Shown here piece after piece: positions 42,046 through 51,453 of a stretch of 64,000 nt of DNA; the stretch's first letter is position 1; every line of letters starts with the position of its first letter. The position numbers and the translations under genes were made by a program. Location of the stretch: positions 248,001-312,000 of the forward strand of contig OY970187.1 of NCBI GenBank assembly GCA_963708165.1, read 5' to 3'. The notes beneath the pieces were generated by a model. It searched no databases and was not told the origin of the DNA. It saw only the letters and a list, made by a program, of their open reading frames with translations. This DNA comes from Rubricoccus sp963708165 (GTDB taxonomy: Bacteria; Bacteroidota; Rhodothermia; Rhodothermales; Rubricoccaceae).

Positions 42046-44286
42046 ATGTACAAGGCTACCCTCGCGCTTTTAGCGCTCGCCCTATCAGCAGGCCCTGCCA
42101 CAGCACAAGATCCCATTGTGCCGTCTGCAGCGAACATGTACCAGATCGCGCTCAACGGGATGCCGGTCACCATCGACGCGCAGTTCTCCGATTGGATGGA
42201 CGCGCAGCCGCTCTTCTTCAGTCAGGACGAGCCCAACTTTCTGCAAGCCAACGGCAGCCCTGTCTTCGGAGTCCCCGAAAGCCCGGCCGACTTCTCCGGC
42301 TTCTTCGCCATGAAGGCCGACAGTGAGAATCTCTACTTCCTGACGGTTGTCCGTGACGAGGGCGCCCCAATGATCGGCACGCCCGATACGCCCAACCGCG
42401 CCTTCTTCTACGATCACCTCTCGGTCTATCTCGGCCTCTTCGATGTTGGAGCAAACGGCGTAAGCCCGCACCTTCAGCCGACGGGTGAGGAAGCGGACAA
42501 CGCGAACAACTTCCAGTTTGTCAACGCCTCCACCGGAGAAACCTTCGTCGGTGACGGTGCGCGCACGTACCGCATCTCACCCGAGAGCGACAACTCCGGC
42601 ACCACGCTCGGCCCAGACTACCAGTTCTACATCCGCGCGCTCGATTACGGCGGCGATGGCAACGTGGTCACCGGCGACGACGTGCAGACGTACATCGGCG
42701 GCATCGTCGACTCCACTGCATCAGGCACCACAGCCTCCACGCGCTTCCTGACCGACGACACCGGCACCGAGGTCGGCTACGTCATGGAATGGAAGGTGCC
42801 TCTGGCGAGCCTCGCCGGTGACATCACCAGCCGTACCAGCCGCGCCAAGTACAACGGCATCGAATTCCCCACCTACACGCCGCGAGATGGCGATGTGGTG
42901 CCTTTCGACTACGACATAACCGACCAAGACGACACCGATCTCAACACGGAGATCTTCATGCGCGGTGGCAACCGCCCCGCACTCTTCCGCGACTCCTACG
43001 CCTTCGGTCTCCGCGGTCAGTTCGTCGACCTCTCCACACGAATGGACGGCGAGGCGACCTCGCTGCTCGGGAAGTACTTCATCGACTACGACCAGGATGC
43101 CGGTGTCACCATCGACGGCGCCACCGCTGAAGACTGGGCCGACGCTCGCTGGATCGGCTTTAGCCAGGATGAGATCAACTTTCTGCAGGCCAACGGCAAC
43201 CCTGTCTTCGGAGTCCCCGAAAGCCCGGCCGACTTCTCCGGCTTCTTCGCCATGAAGGCCGACGACGACAACCTCTACTTCGCCATCCGCGTGCGCGACG
43301 AAGGCGCTCCGATGATCGGACTTCCAGACACGCCCAACCGCGCGTTCTTCTACGATCACCTCTCGACGTACCTCGGCCTGTACAACATTGGCACCTTGAA
43401 AGGCTCGCCTCACGTTGAAGCTGTCAACGATGGCGCGGACAACTTCCAGTTCATCGACCCCAACGGCAACCCATTCGTTGCGACGCCTGGACGCACCTAT
43501 CGGATCGGGCCTGGCACGGATAACTCCGGAACCACACTCGGCGCCGACTACCAGATCTACGTTCGCGCGCTGGATTACGGTGGCGACGGCAACGTGGTCA
43601 CCGGCCTGGACGTGCAGGAGTACAACGGCGGTGCCGTCGATAGCACGATCACGCAGACAACTGCTGCGACCTCGTTCCTAACCGACGACTCCGACACTGA
43701 AGTTGGATACATCCTAGAATGGCAGGTGCCGCTGGATGCGCTCGCAGGTGACATCTTCAACCCGATCACGCGCGCAGCGTTTACAGGCCTGGAATACCCC
43801 CGGTTCATGCCTCGCATCGGCGACGTGATTCCGTTCGACTATGACGTAACGGACCAGGACGACGACAACCTGAACACAGAGGTCTTCATGCGCGGCGGAA
43901 ACGCGCCCGCTCTCTTCCGCGACTCGTTCGGCTTCGGTCTGCGCGGTCAGTTCGTGCAAGATGGTGCGTTTGTCGCCATCAACCCGGTCGTCGTCGACAA
44001 CGAGAACGGCCCACGTGCCGCCCGAGGCGAGATGGACGCCGCGCGTCCAAACCCCTTCCGGGGCACAACGCAGCTGTCGTTCTCGCTGACGGAGGCGCAG
44101 GACGTGCGCTTGGAGGTCTACAATGCGCTGGGACAGAAGGTCGCCACGCTCGTCGACGGCTCGCTCGCCGCGGGTGAGCACCTGGTGCCGTTCGCGGCCA
44201 CAGGCCTGGCCTCTGGCGTCTACGTCTCGCGCCTTACCACGGCGGACGGCCAGGTGTACACGACGCGCATGACGCTCGTGCGCTAA
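42046..44286 (+). CDS. secreted protein with two CBM9/DOMON-like domains and a T9SS type A sorting domain
   Basis: The 746-residue protein has a signal peptide (MYKATLALLALALSAGPATA) and two tandem, highly similar modules (about residues 33-330 and 345-640). Both contain FLQANGxPVFGVPESPADFSGFFAMKAD and TPDTPNRAFFYDHLS or PDTPNRAFFYDHLS. The layout (GxPVTIDAQFSDWMDA start) resembles CBM9/DOMON carbohydrate-binding domains. The C-terminus (ARPNPFRGTTQLSFSLTEAQDVRLEVYNALG to RMTLVR) is a classic type IX sorting domain with PNP and YNxxGQ motifs, so it should be exported and anchored on the surface. It sits upstream of a TonB receptor. Few decamers are present. Confidence 0.87.
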   Translation: MYKATLALLALALSAGPATAQDPIVPSAANMYQIALNGMPVTIDAQFSDWMDAQPLFFSQDEPNFLQANGSPVFGVPESPADFSGFFAMKADSENLYFLTVVRDEGAPMIGTPDTPNRAFFYDHLSVYLGLFDVGANGVSPHLQPTGEEADNANNFQFVNASTGETFVGDGARTYRISPESDNSGTTLGPDYQFYIRALDYGGDGNVVTGDDVQTYIGGIVDSTASGTTASTRFLTDDTGTEVGYVMEWKVPLASLAGDITSRTSRAKYNGIEFPTYTPRDGDVVPFDYDITDQDDTDLNTEIFMRGGNRPALFRDSYAFGLRGQFVDLSTRMDGEATSLLGKYFIDYDQDAGVTIDGATAEDWADARWIGFSQDEINFLQANGNPVFGVPESPADFSGFFAMKADDDNLYFAIRVRDEGAPMIGLPDTPNRAFFYDHLSTYLGLYNIGTLKGSPHVEAVNDGADNFQFIDPNGNPFVATPGRTYRIGPGTDNSGTTLGADYQIYVRALDYGGDGNVVTGLDVQEYNGGAVDSTITQTTAATSFLTDDSDTEVGYILEWQVPLDALAGDIFNPITRAAFTGLEYPRFMPRIGDVIPFDYDVTDQDDDNLNTEVFMRGGNAPALFRDSFGFGLRGQFVQDGAFVAINPVVVDNENGPRAARGEMDAARPNPFRGTTQLSFSLTEAQDVRLEVYNALGQKVATLVDGSLAAGEHLVPFAATGLASGVYVSRLTTADGQVYTTRMTLVR

Positions 44287-44299
44287 AGGCCACACCAGA

Positions 44300-44321
44300 G
44301 CCTCTGGCGGCCGCCAGAGGC
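44300..44321. terminator. decamer dyad after the T9SS cargo gene
   Basis: A 22-bp dyad (two decamers with GG/CC centre) lies 14 bp after the stop. No T-run. Confidence 0.45.
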
Positions 44322-44419
44322 TCTGGACGTTTTGCCCGCGCCGGGCGTTTGGGGTCCTCCCGCGTCCGGCGGATTTGCTTTTGCCCCGTGCGGCGTTCGC
44401 ACTCGCTCCCACCGCCTTC

Positions 44420-47080
44420 GTGTTTCGCACTTCTGGGACCGCTCCCCTGCTCGTCCTGCTAGCCGTGTTGGCTGTAGCACCCGTAGCAGCTCAGACCACT
44501 GGAAAGATTTCGGGCGTCGTCCGCGACGCCAGCGGCGAGCCGCTTCCGGGCGTCAACGTCCTGCTCGAAGGCACCGGCCGTGGCGCCGCGACCAACTTCG
44601 ACGGCGAGTACTTCGTCATCGGCGTGCCCTCTGGCACCTACAATGTTGCGGCCTCGCTCCTTGGCTATCAGACCGTCCGCGTGACGGATGTGGACGTGCG
44701 CGTAGATCGCACTACCGATCTCGACTTCGAGCTCAGCGAGGAAGCCTCCGACCTGGGAGAAGTCACCGTCGTCGCCAACCGTGCCCTTGTCGAGCGCGAC
44801 CGCACATCGGCGTCGGCCAAGGTCACCGGAGACGAGATCCTCGCGCTCCCGGTCGATGGGTTTCAAGATGTCATCGCGCTCCAGGCAGGTGTAACGAGGA
44901 GCGCCTCTGGCTCTATTCACATCCGCGGCGGCCGCGCAAGTGAGATCAAGTATTACGTGGATGGCGTCGCCGTCTCCAACCCCTTTAACAACGGTCTCGC
45001 CGCGCCCGTCGAGAACTCCGCCGTCGAGGAGGTGGAAGTCATCTCCGGCTCCTTCAACGCCGAGTACGGCCAGGCCAACTCCGGCATCGTCAACATTGTG
45101 ACCCGCTCTGGTGGCAGCGATCTTTCCGGCTCCTTCATTGGCAGCATCGGTGGCTACCTCTCCTCCAACGACGAGGCTTTCAACGATTTGGACCAGGCGC
45201 CCATCTTTGGCGAGCAGTACGCCGAGGTCGCCCTTGGCGGCCCGACCGGCATCCCCAAGCTTTCGTTTTTCACCAACGCCAAGATCACAGACCGCAACGG
45301 CTGGCTCTACGGGCGAGAGGTGTTTACGCCCGGCGACAGTTCCACCTTTAGCGGCGCGCCCAGCACATGGGACATCCAGGCCTCTGGCGACTCGTCCGCG
45401 GTCTCGCTCAACGGCTCCAAGGGCGTCACGTTTTTCGGCAAACTGGACTACGCGCTTAGCAGCAGCCTTCGCCTGTCCTACTCCGGGACCTATGGGGACA
45501 CCGAGGCGCGGTCTTACAACCACTTCTACCGGTTCAACCCTGGCTTTCTGCCAACGCAGAACTCCACGTCTACCAATCACCTCCTCGCGTTCAACCACAT
45601 CGTCGATGCGCGGACGTTCTACGACGTGCGCCTGAGCGCGTTTACGACTGACTTTCGTCAGTCGGTCTACGAGGATCCGCTCGATCCCCGCTACGCCGAC
45701 ATCTTCGGCCGAGGCAACCAGCCGTCGTTTGTCTTCAACACCGGCGGAGTGGACCCACGCCACATCTCTCGTGCGAGCACGTCCTACGGTGTGGACGTAG
45801 ACGTGACACGCCAGTTTGGCCGCTCGCATCTCGTCAAGGGGGGGCTAGAGGTCAAATCGCACGATCTGGACCTCCAGGAGTTCTTCGTGGAGGTCGATCC
45901 GCGACGGTTTGGATCGCTCGATCCGCAGATCGCAGACCCATCGACGAACCGGAACAACAGGTACAACCAGAGGCCTTTGGAAGCCGCGCTGTACCTGCAG
46001 GACAAGATTGAGATCGATGACCTGATCATCAACGCAGGCCTGCGCCTAGACTATTTCAACGCGAACGCCCCCGTCCCAACCGACCTCAGCGATCCGCAGA
46101 ACGTTCTCGACCCACGTCCTGAAAGCGAAGCCTATCGCGACGCCTCAGCCAAGGTGCAGGTCTCGCCTCGCCTCGGCTTCGCATTCCCGATCACCGACCG
46201 CGGCATCGTCCATGCCTCCTACGGCCAGTTCTTTCAGATTCCCGAGTTTAGCCGTCTCTACGAGAACTCCGAGTTCGAGGTCGCGCTGGGCAACTTCAAC
46301 ACTTACATCGGCAACGCTGACCTAGAGCCGCAGCGCTCGTCGGTCTACGAGATTGGCCTGCAGCAGCAGTTCGGCGAGAACTTCGCCATAGACATCACCG
46401 GCTACTACCGCGACCTCCGCAACCTACTTGGCACTGGCCTTTACGAGACGCGCACCGGCGGCGACACCTACGGCCGATACGAAAATGCCGACTTCGGCAC
46501 GGTCCGCGGCGTCACGACTGCGTTCTCGTTTGTCTTCCCCGAGACTGGCATCCGAGGCGGTGTGAACTACACGTTCCAATCCGCCAGAGGCAACGGCTCC
46601 GATCCACGCCAGGCCTTCCTGGACGCGCAGGGAAACGCTGAGGCCACACGCGTTCTCATTCCTCTCGATTGGGACCAGCGTCACAATTTCTCGGCTACGG
46701 TTTCGGCTCTCGTGAGCGGCTGGACTCTGGGTGCCATCGGCACGCTTTACACCGCCTACCCGTTCACGCCGCGAGATGCGCAGCGCCAGCCCATCGTGGA
46801 GCTTCGCAACCTCGCGCGTTACAAGGGCGAGGCGCGTCTCGATCTCCGCGCTTCACGCGGCCTGACCGTCCGTGGCCTCACGGCCCAGCTTCTCGTCATC
46901 GGCGAGAACCTGCTCGACTTCTACCGCGCTGACCGCTACCCCGTCATCTTCCCTAATGAGGTGGAAGCGCAGGAAACCAATGGGCTGACGCAGGTCAACA
47001 CGCTAAACGACTTCCTCTACAACCCGTCCATCCAGCCGGCTCCACGGTCGGTTCGCGTCGGGCTCCAGATCGACTTTTGA
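44420..47080 (+). CDS. TonB-dependent receptor with carboxypeptidase-like regulatory domain
   Basis: From the GTG at 44420 the protein has about 886 residues. Its order is a signal sequence (FRTSGTAPLLVLLAVLAVAPVAAQ), a CarboxypepD_reg-like beta-sandwich (GKISGVVRDASGEPLPGVNV to LLGYQTVRV), a plug domain (EILALPVDGFQDVIALQAGV and GSIHIRGGRASEIKYYVDG) and a 22-strand barrel ending in FxxQIDF. These are SusC-like outer-membrane receptors that import oligosaccharides or other large ligands with TonB energy. The TTG at 44375 is an alternative start. It is followed after 5 nt by another large exported protein gene. No SusD-like lipoprotein is visible. Confidence 0.92.
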   Translation: MFRTSGTAPLLVLLAVLAVAPVAAQTTGKISGVVRDASGEPLPGVNVLLEGTGRGAATNFDGEYFVIGVPSGTYNVAASLLGYQTVRVTDVDVRVDRTTDLDFELSEEASDLGEVTVVANRALVERDRTSASAKVTGDEILALPVDGFQDVIALQAGVTRSASGSIHIRGGRASEIKYYVDGVAVSNPFNNGLAAPVENSAVEEVEVISGSFNAEYGQANSGIVNIVTRSGGSDLSGSFIGSIGGYLSSNDEAFNDLDQAPIFGEQYAEVALGGPTGIPKLSFFTNAKITDRNGWLYGREVFTPGDSSTFSGAPSTWDIQASGDSSAVSLNGSKGVTFFGKLDYALSSSLRLSYSGTYGDTEARSYNHFYRFNPGFLPTQNSTSTNHLLAFNHIVDARTFYDVRLSAFTTDFRQSVYEDPLDPRYADIFGRGNQPSFVFNTGGVDPRHISRASTSYGVDVDVTRQFGRSHLVKGGLEVKSHDLDLQEFFVEVDPRRFGSLDPQIADPSTNRNNRYNQRPLEAALYLQDKIEIDDLIINAGLRLDYFNANAPVPTDLSDPQNVLDPRPESEAYRDASAKVQVSPRLGFAFPITDRGIVHASYGQFFQIPEFSRLYENSEFEVALGNFNTYIGNADLEPQRSSVYEIGLQQQFGENFAIDITGYYRDLRNLLGTGLYETRTGGDTYGRYENADFGTVRGVTTAFSFVFPETGIRGGVNYTFQSARGNGSDPRQAFLDAQGNAEATRVLIPLDWDQRHNFSATVSALVSGWTLGAIGTLYTAYPFTPRDAQRQPIVELRNLARYKGEARLDLRASRGLTVRGLTAQLLVIGENLLDFYRADRYPVIFPNEVEAQETNGLTQVNTLNDFLYNPSIQPAPRSVRVGLQIDF

Positions 47081-47085
47081 ACGTG

Positions 47086-50000
47086 ATGCACTTCCCCTCG
47101 CCAGAGGCTTCCCTTTCGGCACAGGTCACTCCCCCGACGGAGGCGTACACCTCGCCAGAGGCTCGCCACCGCCTCCCCTTCTGGCTCGTCGCGCTCGCAT
47201 TTGCGTGCGCGGCGCCGTCTGCGCTCGCGCAGGTCAACGAGTCCGGGGTGTTTGTCAACCCGGAGCCTGGTCTGCGCGAGTGGCGGACAGACCTCAACGT
47301 CAACGGCAACCAGGTCGAGTCCATCGTGACCAACATCGGTACCGTCGGCAAGGGCAACGAGACGGTCAACCAGGCCGGTGTGTGGCCCAAGGGGACTGGC
47401 CACGGGCACTTGCACGAGATGTCTGGTCTCGTCGCGAGCCGCGTACCTAACGCCTCTGGCGAGCAGACCGTCGTCGTCTCGGACGGCTACATCGACGGCG
47501 GCGGTGGGCCGCTGGACGAAACCGACGGACTCGTGGAGTGGAAATTTCAGCCCAAGCCGGGATATTTCCAACGCAATGCGGCCTCTCCCGAGATCGCTAA
47601 CTCGCTCAACGAGAACTCCTGGCCCGCTACCTGGCCTGGTCGCCCGTCAGAATGGAACGGACTGTGGAACGGCTTCTTCGGCCTCAATCAGTTCAACGCT
47701 GACCAGGAAGTGTTCTACGTCGTCGATGACTGGACCAACCGCGAGTTCGAGGTTTACCCCTTCGGACAGGGTGAGTCGCGGAAGCGCGGTCTCGGTCTGC
47801 AAATCGACGTGCGGTTGTTTCAGTGGGCGCAAGCACTCGCAAAGGACATTCTGTTCATGCAGTACGCCGTGTCCAACGCCGGAAACATTGACTACACCGA
47901 GAGGCTGGCCCAGAATCCGATGTTCTTCGGCGGTTACACCGACACCAACCCTGCAGGCTCTGGCGCCTCGGATGATGCAGCGGCCTTTAACCGGCAGGCA
48001 GATATCGTCTACGGATGGTCCCTGACCGGGCGCGGCACCTGGGTACAATTTCCCGAGATCCCGCCGGGCTACGTCGGCTGGAAGTTTTTAGAGAGCCCTT
48101 CCATCTCCGACGATGGCATCGACAACGACGAAGACGGCATCACGGACGAAAGCCGAGACAATGCCGCTGGCGCCCTGATCTCCGGCCCATGCGGCATCTA
48201 CGGCCCACCGGCTGAGCACTGGGAAGGCGATGAGGACTGCGACTGGATCGCGGACATCGACGACAAAGGCACGGACGGCATCGGCCCCGAGGAAGACGGC
48301 TATCCCGGCCCCGACGCGGACGGAACAGAAGGCAATGGCCGCCCGGATCAGGGCGAGCCCAACTTCGGACTGCTCGACAAAGACGAATCCGACCAAGTGG
48401 GCCTGACCTCGTTTAACGCGCCCCTCTTTGGCGTAGTCGACATCAAGGACGAGCCCGCCGTCTGGCGCCGCTTGCAGCCTGGATTCTTCGACGTGCCGCA
48501 ACAGGGCGTTAACCAGGTCTGGATTTTCTCCTCCGGTCCCTTTGGCCTCGCGCCGGGCCGTACAGAGCGCTTCTCCACGGCCTTCCTCTGGGGCGCCAAC
48601 GAGCAGGCCATGTTCCGCACGGCGCAGGTCGCGCAGCGCATCTTCGACGCCGACTACCGCTTTGCGCGACCGCCACGCCAGCCGCAACTCACCGTCGTGC
48701 CCGGCGACGGTCGTGTAACGCTGTTGTGGGACGACCTCGCGGAACTCTCGCGTGACCCGATCTACGGCCGCGACTTTGAGGGTTACCGCATCCTGAAGTC
48801 CACGGACCCTCAGTTCCGCGACGCGCAGGACATCACCGATGCTCTCGGCAACGCGGTATACAAGCGTGCTCTCGCTCAGTTCGACCTGGTCAACGGCCTT
48901 ACCGGCCCCCACCCGCTCCAGTTCGGCGAAGAGATCAACCTGCCCAACGGCGTTCACTTCTACATGGGCGAAGACACCGGCCTGCAGCACTCGTTCGTGG
49001 ACGAGGACGTGACGAACGGCCGCACGTATTACTACGCCGTGCTGTCCTACGACGCGGGCTACGACCTCGACTTCTTCGAGCGAGGCATCGCAGGCATCGA
49101 CAACCTCTTCCCCATCTCGCCTTCGGAGTCGCCAGCGTCCATCACCGTCACCAACGGCGTGGTTACCAAGTTCGACTCCAATACCGGCGAGGCCACTCCC
49201 AACCCGTCGCCGAGTGACATACGGCCTGGCGGCGTCGATACCGGCGCGGGCGGAGCGCTAGCTCGCACCCGCGGCACCGCCACCGGCACCGTCCGGGTGG
49301 TGCCTCTGGCGGGAGACCTGCTGAGGACGACGAGCTACACCGTCACGTTCGAGCAGCGCGCGTTGGGGTCGGCGGTCGACCTCCGCACCTCTACGTTCAC
49401 GCTCACCGATGGCGACGGCAACGTGATCGTGGACCGCGCGCCCGTCCCAACGACAGTCGATGGGATCGCGCAGAACGTGTGGACCTACGAGGTACTCTCC
49501 GAGGGCTTTACGCTCCTGTTCGAAAACGACCTGCCGACCGTCTCCGAAGTCCAACTAGCCTCTGGCTGGACGCCCTCCTCGGACACCAATGTGATCCCGG
49601 ACCTGGACGTGACGCCCTCGTTCTCGTTCGAGACAGCGCCACTCTGGGCGATCAACGCCGTCATCGAAGTGACGAGCGAGCCCAGCGGGCTGGCGTTCAC
49701 GTCACTCTCGGGCACGTCTACACAGCAGGTCTACTTCACGGTCACCGACCGGGCCTCTGGCGAGGCGCTGCCGTTTATCTTTACCGAGCCGCGCGCGACG
49801 CGGGACGGGCTGATCGACGTGGGCGAGCAGATCACACTCGTTTTCCGCAACGCGCCAACCGACAGCCGCTTATCGCAAGCGTGGTCGCTCGACTTCACCG
49901 CACCGGTCCAGGCCGACGGGACGCCTCTACCCGAGGCAGAGATCGTGCTGCCACAACCAGGTGACCGCTACGAGATTCGCTCCGACGTGCCATTCCTGGC

Positions 50001-50364
50001 TGACGCCGAGTTCTCGTTCTCGGCGACCGCTGCCGAGCGCCTTTCGGGCTTGGACGAGTCCGTCTTCGAGCGCGTGCGCGTCGTGCCCAACCCGTACATC
50101 GTCGGCAACGCTGCCGAGACACGGCCTTTTCTCTCTGGCCGCGGCGAGCGGAAGATCTTTATCCGTCATCTCCCCGAGCAAACCCGGGTCCGCATCTACA
50201 CCGCCTCTGGCGTCTTCGTGCGCGAGCTCGAATCCGTAGACGGCGTCGCGACCTGGGATCTTCAGACGAAGGACGGCCTGGAGGCCGCCTTTGGGCTCTA
50301 CTTCTTCCATGCGCAAGCCGAGGGCATCGGCGAGCACGTGGGCCGCTTCGCGATTGTCAACTAA
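47086..50364 (+). CDS. large secreted protein with T9SS-type C-terminal domain
   Basis: The 1092-residue protein starts at the ATG at 47086; a motif-rich leader precedes a hydrophobic signal (WLVALAFACAAPSALAQ). An Asp-rich stretch near residues 340-450 (DDGIDNDEDG and DADGTEGNGRPDQ) suggests calcium-binding loops. A fibronectin type III-like part follows (LTVVPGDGRVTLLWDDL). The C-terminus (VRVVPNPYIVGNA to LYFFHAQAEG) resembles T9SS sorting domains. I cannot name its family. It directly follows the TonB receptor and precedes the PorV-like gene, so it may be surface-displayed as part of the same system. Confidence 0.8.
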   Translation: MHFPSPEASLSAQVTPPTEAYTSPEARHRLPFWLVALAFACAAPSALAQVNESGVFVNPEPGLREWRTDLNVNGNQVESIVTNIGTVGKGNETVNQAGVWPKGTGHGHLHEMSGLVASRVPNASGEQTVVVSDGYIDGGGGPLDETDGLVEWKFQPKPGYFQRNAASPEIANSLNENSWPATWPGRPSEWNGLWNGFFGLNQFNADQEVFYVVDDWTNREFEVYPFGQGESRKRGLGLQIDVRLFQWAQALAKDILFMQYAVSNAGNIDYTERLAQNPMFFGGYTDTNPAGSGASDDAAAFNRQADIVYGWSLTGRGTWVQFPEIPPGYVGWKFLESPSISDDGIDNDEDGITDESRDNAAGALISGPCGIYGPPAEHWEGDEDCDWIADIDDKGTDGIGPEEDGYPGPDADGTEGNGRPDQGEPNFGLLDKDESDQVGLTSFNAPLFGVVDIKDEPAVWRRLQPGFFDVPQQGVNQVWIFSSGPFGLAPGRTERFSTAFLWGANEQAMFRTAQVAQRIFDADYRFARPPRQPQLTVVPGDGRVTLLWDDLAELSRDPIYGRDFEGYRILKSTDPQFRDAQDITDALGNAVYKRALAQFDLVNGLTGPHPLQFGEEINLPNGVHFYMGEDTGLQHSFVDEDVTNGRTYYYAVLSYDAGYDLDFFERGIAGIDNLFPISPSESPASITVTNGVVTKFDSNTGEATPNPSPSDIRPGGVDTGAGGALARTRGTATGTVRVVPLAGDLLRTTSYTVTFEQRALGSAVDLRTSTFTLTDGDGNVIVDRAPVPTTVDGIAQNVWTYEVLSEGFTLLFENDLPTVSEVQLASGWTPSSDTNVIPDLDVTPSFSFETAPLWAINAVIEVTSEPSGLAFTSLSGTSTQQVYFTVTDRASGEALPFIFTEPRATRDGLIDVGEQITLVFRNAPTDSRLSQAWSLDFTAPVQADGTPLPEAEIVLPQPGDRYEIRSDVPFLADAEFSFSATAAERLSGLDESVFERVRVVPNPYIVGNAAETRPFLSGRGERKIFIRHLPEQTRVRIYTASGVFVRELESVDGVATWDLQTKDGLEAAFGLYFFHAQAEGIGEHVGRFAIVN

Positions 50365-50368
50365 GACC

Positions 50369-51453
50369 ATGCAGTCAACCACAGACTGGGCATCGCGCCC
50401 CACCACTCCCGGTGCCTCTAGCGCCACGCGCCGCGCGCGACCCCTGGCGCCAGAGGCGCGCGCTGGGCAGTTGCGGCGCTTCTGGCGCTAGCTGTCACCC
50501 CCGCCAGCGGCCAGAGCCGCGTCGGCACGACAGCCGGGGCATTTCTCGAAGTCGGGACCGGCGCTCGAAACATCGCGTTCGGGGAAGCGGGCGTGGCCAC
50601 AGCCGAGGGCGCGACGGCTCTCTACTGGAACCCCGCGGGTATCGCTCGGACCCCGGGTGGCGAGGTTTCGCTGCAGCACACCGAATGGATTGCGGGAACG
50701 CGGCTTGAGTACGCAGGCGCGGTTATTTCGGCAGGCGGCGGACGCGTGGGCGTTCACGCGTACCTCTTCGAGTCGGGAGAGATGGACGTGACGACGCTGG
50801 AGTTCGAAGACGGCACCGGCGAGCAGTTCGAGGTGCAGGATCTCTCGTTCGGCCTCAGCTACGCGCGCCAACTCACCGACCGCTTCGACATTGGCGGCAC
50901 GGTGAAATACGTGGGCACGCGCCTGTTCAGGACCACCGCGGCAGCCGTCGCGGCAGACGTGGGTATCCGCTACCAAATGCCGTTCGACGGCGTGACGTTG
51001 GGCTTCGGCATCTTCAACTTCGGGACCGAGATGAAGCTCGCAGGCGACAACCTTGCGCGACGCGTCGACTTCGACTCCGGCACCGCTGGCGACAACGACG
51101 GCGTGCTGGCCACGCTTTCGACACAGTCATGGGACCTGCCCATGCTGTTCCGCATCGGCGCGACGTATGAGGCGTTTTCGTCCGACAACGTGGACGTGCG
51201 TGTGGCGACGGACGCGTACTTCCCGAACAACAACAATCAGTATTTCAACGCGGGCGCCGAGGTGACGCTCGCCAAAACGGTCCACCTGCGCGCGGGCATG
51301 GCGAACCTTTTGCTGGATGACACCTTTGGGCAGGGCTCGCTGCGCCTGGGCGCAGGCATCGACATCGGCGGCGCGATCCGCGCCGACTACGCTTTCGCCG
51401 ACCGTGGCGATTTGGGCAACGTGAGCACCCTCGGCGCTACGTTCAGCTTTTGA
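50369..51453 (+). CDS. PorV/PorQ-family outer-membrane protein (5' end disrupted by a one-base shift)
   Basis: The clean part (from 50593, and open upstream to 50422) encodes SRVGTTAGAFLEVGTGARNIAFGEAGVATAEGATALYWNPAGIA, the PorV/UPF0164 signature, and a barrel ending NVSTLGATFSF. PorV is the shuttle protein of the type IX system. The start codon is not in the same frame: ATG 50369 (MQSTTDWASRPTTP) lies in another frame. A missing base between about 50430 and 50462, in a CGCGCGCG run, would join them into 361 residues with a signal peptide (WAVAALLALAVTPASG). I use 50369. It follows the large secreted protein gene after 4 nt and overlaps the next gene (TGATG). Confidence 0.8.
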
